Source: Pseudomonadota bacterium (GTDB lineage: Bacteria; Pseudomonadota; Alphaproteobacteria; Rhizobiales; Beijerinckiaceae). From it: a stretch of DNA of 9,304 nt. Shown here one piece after another: positions 6,329 through 9,304 of this stretch. The stretch is taken from positions 1 through 9,304 of the forward strand of contig JAEWKP010000480.1 of the NCBI GenBank assembly GCA_023393655.1. The letters run 5' to 3'. Under the pieces are notes generated by a model. The model saw only the letters and a program-made list of their open reading frames with translations. It made no database searches and had not been told where the DNA came from. Within the stretch, counting starts at the first letter, position 1, and each line of letters opens with the position of its first letter. Made by a program: the position numbers and the translations under genes.

Positions 6329-7474
6329 TCACCGCCGCGGCGGCACGCGCCCGGAGCTGTAGGCGAAGGGGTCGTGCTGCGGCGTGATCATCGGCTGGGC
6401 CTGGTCCTCGCCCTCGAGATCGACGACGCCTGTGCCGCCTTCGTCGCCGAGAACGGCTTCCTCCGTCGGCGGCACAGCGCCCGGCAGTGACAACGGCCCG
6501 CGGTTCTCGCTGGGCAGCGGCTGCGGCTGGAAATGCCCTTGCCGCTGGCGCGCATCGTATTGCTCCAGAAAGCGTTTCTGCGCATCAAGCCCTTGAGGCT
6601 GGCCTCGGGTGTAGCTCGCGACGGGATAGCCGTTCTGCACCGCGCCGGGCGGCCGCAAGCCATCGTTCGGCTGCCGGAGCAGCCTGCCATCCGCGACCAT
6701 GGTGCCGGCCGCCGGCGTCATGTCGCGCGGCTGCGACTGGGACGAGGCGTAGGGCCGCGCCGGGTCCGGCGGCTGCAGATTGTAGTTCGGCGTGTATTTG
6801 ATCACCGGCTTGCAGATGTGCCGGCCTTTCGAGTGCCGGGCCAGGTCGATATGGAAATGGTCGTAATGCAGCGGGTCGGCGCCGGGGCCGAGCACCGTCG
6901 AGAAATGCTGGCAGGCACCGACGAAGACCTCGCGCAGGAAGTTCTGCTCCTCGGGGGAGCCGCGCCAGCCATCCTTCACCGTGATCACGCGGTTGTCGTT
7001 GAGCCGGAAGGAGAAGACGTCGACGGCGTTGCCGAAGGCGTGCTCCGAGATGCGCCGCGTCGCGGTGCCGTTGTTCATCGCCCGGCAGGAATAGGAGCCG
7101 GCCCGCAATTCGATGACCTGGGCGCCGAGCACGTTCATCGCCGCCGGCTGCACCACGTCCGCCAGCCATTTGTCGGTGGTCGCGACGACCGGGCAGGAGA
7201 GCGTGGCCGAGCTGGTCAGGCCGATGCCGCCATTCGAGAAGGCCGAGACCTTCAGGGGCTGCTGCATGCCGCAGGTTCCCGGCCCGTCGATCGGTTTGCC
7301 GCGCAGGCTGACATAGGACGAGATCTGCACCTGCCGGGAGGCCATGCAGGCGGCCTCCGCCTGATCGCGCCAGGCAGCGCGCTGCGGCTTCTGGAATTTG
7401 CCGCATCCCGCCAGGCCGGCTGCGCCGGCGATGCCGAGTGCGATGAGGGCGAGATGAGCGCGTCGCATGACCAT
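6329..7474 (-). CDS. Extensin-like family lipoprotein (probable LAS-type metallopeptidase fold)
   Basis: A 381-aa envelope protein. The N-terminus MVMRRAHLALIALGIAGAAG leads to a lipobox LAGC with lipidated Cys24. The extensin-like C-terminal domain (PF06904 type) covers about residues 35-225. Its metal-site residues are visible: SEHAFGNAVDVF with His145 and Asp152, and LHYDHFHIDL with His203, His206 and His208. This pattern is shared with D,D-peptidases and MepA, so a murein-related hydrolase role is inferred; the family itself lacks a firm biochemical assignment. Conserved cysteines 43, 68, 94, 130, 188 and 221 could form three disulfides. Residues 230-381 are a low-complexity Pro/Gln-rich tail without a recognisable domain. 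Two ATGs compete (7474 and 7468); neither has a clear Shine-Dalgarno. A small inverted repeat lies just upstream. Confidence 0.92.
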   Translation of the reverse strand: MVMRRAHLALIALGIAGAAGLAGCGKFQKPQRAAWRDQAEAACMASRQVQISSYVSLRGKPIDGPGTCGMQQPLKVSAFSNGGIGLTSSATLSCPVVATTDKWLADVVQPAAMNVLGAQVIELRAGSYSCRAMNNGTATRRISEHAFGNAVDVFSFRLNDNRVITVKDGWRGSPEEQNFLREVFVGACQHFSTVLGPGADPLHYDHFHIDLARHSKGRHICKPVIKYTPNYNLQPPDPARPYASSQSQPRDMTPAAGTMVADGRLLRQPNDGLRPPGAVQNGYPVASYTRGQPQGLDAQKRFLEQYDARQRQGHFQPQPLPSENRGPLSLPGAVPPTEEAVLGDEGGTGVVDLEGEDQAQPMITPQHDPFAYSSGRVPPRR

Positions 7475-7482
7475 TCAAATGC

Positions 7483-7503
7483 AAACCGCTTGGTGAACGG
7501 TTT
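7483..7503. promoter_or_regulatory. Inverted repeat AAACCG-N9-CGGTTT upstream of extensin-like gene
   Basis: AAACCG (7483-7488) and CGGTTT (7498-7503) are perfect 6-bp arms around a 9-base spacer. The element ends 9 bases before the upstream ATG of the minus-strand gene, where a ribosome site would be expected. It could be an operator for a dimeric regulator or a small leader hairpin. Confidence 0.35.
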
Positions 7504-7584
7504 CTCAACCGACTGCGCTCCGGCCGCCACAGGCGGATTAACTTTGGCGCCGTGGTGAATCGCGCCTTAATGCGCCGTTCGCGG

Positions 7585-7764
7585 CCTTAATCAGGGTGGA
7601 TCTCGTCGTCTCGAACCATCTCCCAGATGTCGCCAAGATCAGGCCGTGGGGGCTCAGGTCGAACCGTGGCGAAGCTGTGGCGCCGCGCTGGAGCAGACTC
7701 GCGACGAAATTTCGCAGTCAGGAGTATCCCCAAGTCTAATCAATGGTTTAACCCCTGATTAAGG
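7585..7764. repeat. Perfect 12-bp inverted repeat, arms 7585-7596 and 7753-7764
   Basis: CCTTAATCAGGG on the left and CCCTGATTAAGG on the right are exact reverse complements, 156 bp apart. Neighbouring bases do not extend the match, so each arm is a discrete 12-mer. No coding content or target-site duplication is obvious around them. They may be two sites for one DNA-binding protein or the ends of a small non-coding element. Confidence 0.6.
7748..7762. promoter_or_regulatory. TTAA-N7-TTAA element (CtrA-type binding site candidate)
   Basis: TTAA at 7748-7751 and TTAA at 7759-7762 are separated by exactly seven bases, the spacing of the CtrA cell-cycle regulator's consensus in alphaproteobacteria. 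The right half overlaps an arm of the 12-bp inverted repeat. It lies about 100 bases before the 27-aa sORF. This is a motif match only. Confidence 0.45.
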
Positions 7765-7865
7765 ACGTTGTACCCTCCGTCCCGGCCCTGCCACGATGCT
7801 GCCCCCTTGCGGCCTTCGTCAGTTCTGGTAGCTTCCACGACAGGTCAATGACACAGGAGGGTGTG

Positions 7866-7949
7866 ATGAGTGTCACGCTACGTCTCGACCGATTGATCAT
7901 GGGTGCGGCTTTCGTTTTCATGATGGCGATCGTTCTGGGAGCGTTCTGA
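7866..7949 (+). CDS. 27-aa hydrophobic small protein (sORF)
   Basis: The frame reads MSVTLRLDRLIMGAAFVFMM and ends AIVLGAF. A short amphipathic, basic N-terminus (LRLDR) is followed by a single hydrophobic helix from about residue 10 to the end, suiting an inner-membrane micro-protein. The evidence for translation is strong for its size: AGGAGG at 7855-7860 stands five bases before the ATG. The frame closes with TGA, and an independent intrinsic terminator follows 48 bases later. It therefore looks like a monocistronic unit. I recall no named family and give no function. The longer frame on the opposite strand is a shadow. Confidence 0.68.
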   Translation: MSVTLRLDRLIMGAAFVFMMAIVLGAF

Positions 7950-7996
7950 CAACGGGTCAGTCTCGAAGTCGCTAGGACCACAAGAGCAATGACAAC

Positions 7997-8034
7997 AACG
8001 CCGCCGGGAAGAAGTCCCGGCGGCGTTTGTGTTT
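7997..8034 (+). terminator. Rho-independent terminator after the 27-aa sORF
   Basis: An 11-bp perfect GC-rich stem (7999-8009 with 8015-8025), extended by two A-T pairs, has a five-base loop AGAAG and is followed by TTTGTGTTTT. It ends the sORF unit. On the minus strand the following bases are also fairly T-rich, so it may also serve the gene at 8060-8356. Confidence 0.9.
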
Positions 8035-8059
8035 TGGCTAACGCCGCAGGCTGGAGCGC

Positions 8060-8356
8060 TCAGCTCTCCGGGCAGGCAGTTTCCGTCAGTTGCCAGGACA
8101 TCATGTTGATCACCCGTCCGCAGGTCGCGACGCGGCGCCCCTGCGTGGTCCTGATGCAGGACATCGAACCTTCCGCGACCTTGCGGCCGTCGTTCCAGCA
8201 GAAACAGAGCGGCTCGGGCGCCTGGGCGAGGCGCGGCCTGTCCAGCGCGATGGCCGGCTCGCCGGCTGCCGCTTCGCTGAACAGAAACAGCACGGCGAGC
8301 GCGAGCATGCAGCTCAGCACGCGATGTCGGTGAGGCCTCGGTCCGGATCCGGTCAT
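8060..8356 (-). CDS. Small secreted cysteine-rich protein, unknown function
   Basis: A 98-aa protein. A basic N-region (RPHRHR) and hydrophobic core (VLSCMLALAVLFLF) lead to an Ala-rich cleavage region (SEAAAGEP, around residue 31), so it should be exported to the periplasm. The mature part is compact: CFCWNDGRKV (51-60), SCIRTTQGRR (66-75), VATCGRVINMMSWQ (77-89), TACPES at the end. Mature cysteines are 51, 53, 67, 79 and 95; the odd number leaves one unpaired or used for metal or partner binding. The ATG at 8356 follows GGGAG at six bases on the minus strand. I believe similar proteins occur in Rhizobiales as uncharacterised secreted proteins, but I know no function. It diverges from the Tim44-like gene. 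Confidence 0.75.
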   Translation of the reverse strand: MTGSGPRPHRHRVLSCMLALAVLFLFSEAAAGEPAIALDRPRLAQAPEPLCFCWNDGRKVAEGSMSCIRTTQGRRVATCGRVINMMSWQLTETACPES

Positions 8357-8548
8357 GGCTCTCTCCCTGCGCCCCGCATGGCGAGACGGCTCAGGAGTTT
8401 ACCATATCGGCCCGATCGCAACGAATAATTATGTACCGATTTGAAATAGTCATGAATTTCAGTCTGTTAGACCGATCGGGCCTTGCGTGGGATGCGGCCT
8501 CTCTCCATATAATCGGGCGTGGGCCCATGGAGGGCTCCGGGAGGAACA
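8357..8548. promoter_or_regulatory. AT-rich divergent control region with 10-bp inverted repeat
   Basis: This 192-bp gap separates two divergent genes for exported or membrane proteins. GGCCCGATCG (8409-8418) and CGATCGGGCC (8473-8482) are perfect inverted arms around a distinctly AT-rich 54-bp core. The core also holds TGAAAT-N8-ATTTCA (8442-8461). ACCGAT occurs twice as a direct repeat (8435-8440 and 8471-8476). The right arm touches the candidate -35 box of the Tim44-like gene. This layout suits regulator binding between two promoters, but no regulator can be named. Confidence 0.5.
8482..8513 (+). promoter_or_regulatory. Candidate promoter of the Tim44-like gene
   Basis: CTTGCG (8482-8487), a 17-base spacer and CCATAT (8505-8510) fit the rhizobial CTTGAC-N17-CTATAT pattern. 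A perfect TATAAT (8508-8513) overlaps the -10. The start point would be near 8518-8520, leaving a leader of about 30 bases that contains GGGAGG before the ATG at 8549. Confidence 0.55.
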
Positions 8549-9304
8549 ATGTCTCTGATTTCGCTTGCCCATCGTGGACGTGCCGTCGCCCTGGTCGCCG
8601 GGGCCCTGTTGCTCGTGCCGCTCGTTGCCGAAGCCCGTCCGGGCGGCGGTCGCAGCTCGGGCAGCCGTGGGTCGTTCACCAATAGCGCGCCGCCGTCGAC
8701 GAACACGACGCCGGGCGGCGCCCAGACTTTCCAGCGCTCGGCCCCGTCCTCGCCGGCGTCGCCGTCGATGGCTGGCCGCTCGGCCGCCGGTGCGGCTGCT
8801 CAGGCGGCTCGCCCGTCCTTCGCGCGCAACATGATGATGGGCATCGGTGCCGGCCTGCTCGGCGCCGGGCTGTTCGGCATGCTGTCCGGCTCGGGCTTCT
8901 TCAGCGGCCTGGGCTCGCTCGCCGGCATGCTCGGCTTCCTGCTGCAGCTCGCGCTGATCGCCGGCATCGTGATGCTCGCCATCCGCTTCTTCCGCCGCCG
9001 TTCCGAGCCGCAGCTCGCCAGCGCGGGCGCGCCCTATGCTCGCCAGGGCTATGATGCGCCCCGGCAGCAGCCTGCCGCCGCCCGCATGGGCGGTTTCGGC
9101 AGCGGTGCCGCTGCTGCGGCCGTGCAGCCGCAGCCGATCGAGCTTTCGGGCGAGGATTTCAACGCCTTCGAGCGCCTGCTCGGCGAGATCAACACCGCCT
9201 ATTCCAACGAGGACGAGGCCGGCCTGCGCCAGCGCACGACGCCCGAGATGTTCGGCTATTTCGACGAGGATCTGAGCGACAATGCCCGCCGCGGCGTCGC
9301 GGAC
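8549..9304 (+). CDS. Tim44-like domain membrane protein (3' end outside window)
   Basis: The first 252 codons are present and the frame is still open at the right edge. A signal peptide or first membrane helix covers residues 11-28 (AVALVAGALLLVPLVAEA), then a Gly/Ser/Pro-rich low-complexity linker (31-90). A Gly/Met/Phe-rich hydrophobic block (95-147) ends in RFFRRR (147-151), which probably sets the cytoplasmic side. A Gln/Pro/Ala linker follows, and from about 200 the start of a Tim44-type domain (LSGEDFNAFERLLGEI ... EAGLRQRTTPEMFGYF). This layout is that of bacterial Tim44 relatives such as Caulobacter TimA, inner-membrane proteins of uncertain role related to the mitochondrial import factor. 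The ATG at 8549 follows GGGAGG (8539-8544) at four bases. The missing part should complete the domain, probably about 70-90 more residues. Confidence 0.88.
   Translation, partial: MSLISLAHRGRAVALVAGALLLVPLVAEARPGGGRSSGSRGSFTNSAPPSTNTTPGGAQTFQRSAPSSPASPSMAGRSAAGAAAQAARPSFARNMMMGIGAGLLGAGLFGMLSGSGFFSGLGSLAGMLGFLLQLALIAGIVMLAIRFFRRRSEPQLASAGAPYARQGYDAPRQQPAAARMGGFGSGAAAAAVQPQPIELSGEDFNAFERLLGEINTAYSNEDEAGLRQRTTPEMFGYFDEDLSDNARRGVAD

Larger units (their letters stand above)
7475..7865. other. 391-bp intergenic region rich in TTAA elements
   Basis: No protein-coding gene is supported here. A 43-codon frame at 7627-7758 lacks a ribosome site. The region holds an inverted repeat next to the extensin-like start (7483-7503), five TTAA tetramers in about 225 bp (7538, 7567, 7587, 7748, 7759), GCCTTAAT twice exactly 20 bp apart, a 12-bp inverted repeat (7585-7596 / 7753-7764), and the 10-bp palindrome CGAAATTTCG (7705-7714). 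It must supply promoters for the extensin-like gene (minus) and the 27-aa sORF (plus). A weak candidate for the latter is CTTGCG at 7806-7811 with TAGCTT at 7829-7834. Confidence 0.6.

Noticed and set aside
6332..6343. CCGCCGCGGCGG palindrome as a terminator between mepA and the extensin-like gene
   Set aside because: It lies within the last codons of the extensin-like gene, can form only a tight self-complementary structure without a loop, and is not followed by a T tract on either strand.
6533..7558. A 341-codon plus-strand frame opposite the extensin-like gene
   Set aside because: Arg/Gly/Val-rich shadow of a gene with a lipobox and catalytic histidines on the other strand.
7627..7758. 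A 43-aa basic frame starting MSPRSGRGGSGRTVAKLWRR in the TTAA-rich gap
   Set aside because: No Shine-Dalgarno precedes the ATG, the composition looks like random GC-rich translation, and the frame ends inside the inverted-repeat arm.
7748..7981. A 77-codon minus-strand frame covering the 27-aa sORF
   Set aside because: The plus strand there has AGGAGG, a sensible hydrophobic peptide and a following terminator; the minus frame has no comparable ribosome site or motif.
1..9304. Mobile element, CRISPR array, tRNA/rRNA or foreign island
   Set aside because: No transposase, integrase, regularly spaced repeats, cloverleaf or rRNA-like sequence was found, and base composition is even apart from short intergenic AT-rich patches.

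Overview
The window is GC-rich, uniformly coding-dense bacterial chromosome. It most likely comes from an alphaproteobacterium of the Hyphomicrobiales (Rhizobiales), Bosea- or Methylobacterium-like. The grounds are the gene order rpsA – sppA – ihfB – lapA, a DUF3309-type micro-protein, an extensin-like lipoprotein, a bacterial Tim44-like protein, and promoter-like sequences resembling the rhizobial CTTGAC-N17-CTATAT pattern. The genus assignment is inference.

Left part (1-4950), all on the plus strand. The 3' end of rpsA (ribosomal protein S1) closes with a textbook intrinsic terminator. Next comes a stand-alone Hsp70-type ATPase (YegD-like, nucleotide-binding domain only). A probable operon follows: sppA (S49 signal-peptide peptidase), ihfB (IHF beta subunit), lapA (small two-TM envelope protein), an ornithine cyclodeaminase/mu-crystallin family oxidoreductase whose ATG overlaps the lapA stop, and a 98-aa membrane protein of unknown function. 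A candidate promoter sits just upstream of sppA.

Middle part (4973-7474). A 56-aa DUF3309-like membrane micro-protein on the minus strand converges on the 98-aa gene. mepA (penicillin-insensitive murein endopeptidase, plus strand) then meets an extensin-like lipoprotein (minus strand) tail to tail, with 9 bp between the stop codons. Both proteins carry the same H-x6-D ... H-x2-H-x-H metal-site pattern, so the pair is probably two LAS-type cell-wall enzymes.

Right part (7475-9304). A 391-bp intergenic region is unusually rich in TTAA for this genome. It holds a TTAA-N7-TTAA (CtrA-type) element and a perfect 12-bp inverted repeat. It leads to a 27-aa hydrophobic sORF with a near-perfect Shine-Dalgarno and its own intrinsic terminator. 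Then come a small secreted cysteine-rich protein (minus strand), an AT-rich divergent control region with a 10-bp inverted repeat and a TATAAT-type promoter, and the 5' part of a Tim44-like membrane protein that runs off the right edge.

Most of the window is envelope housekeeping: protein quality control (SppA, Hsp70-like), murein remodelling (MepA, extensin-like) and inner-membrane proteins (LapA, Tim44-like, several micro-proteins). I see no mobile element, CRISPR array, tRNA or rRNA, and no clear new defence or biosynthetic system. The least-explained parts are the micro-proteins and the TTAA-rich intergenic region.
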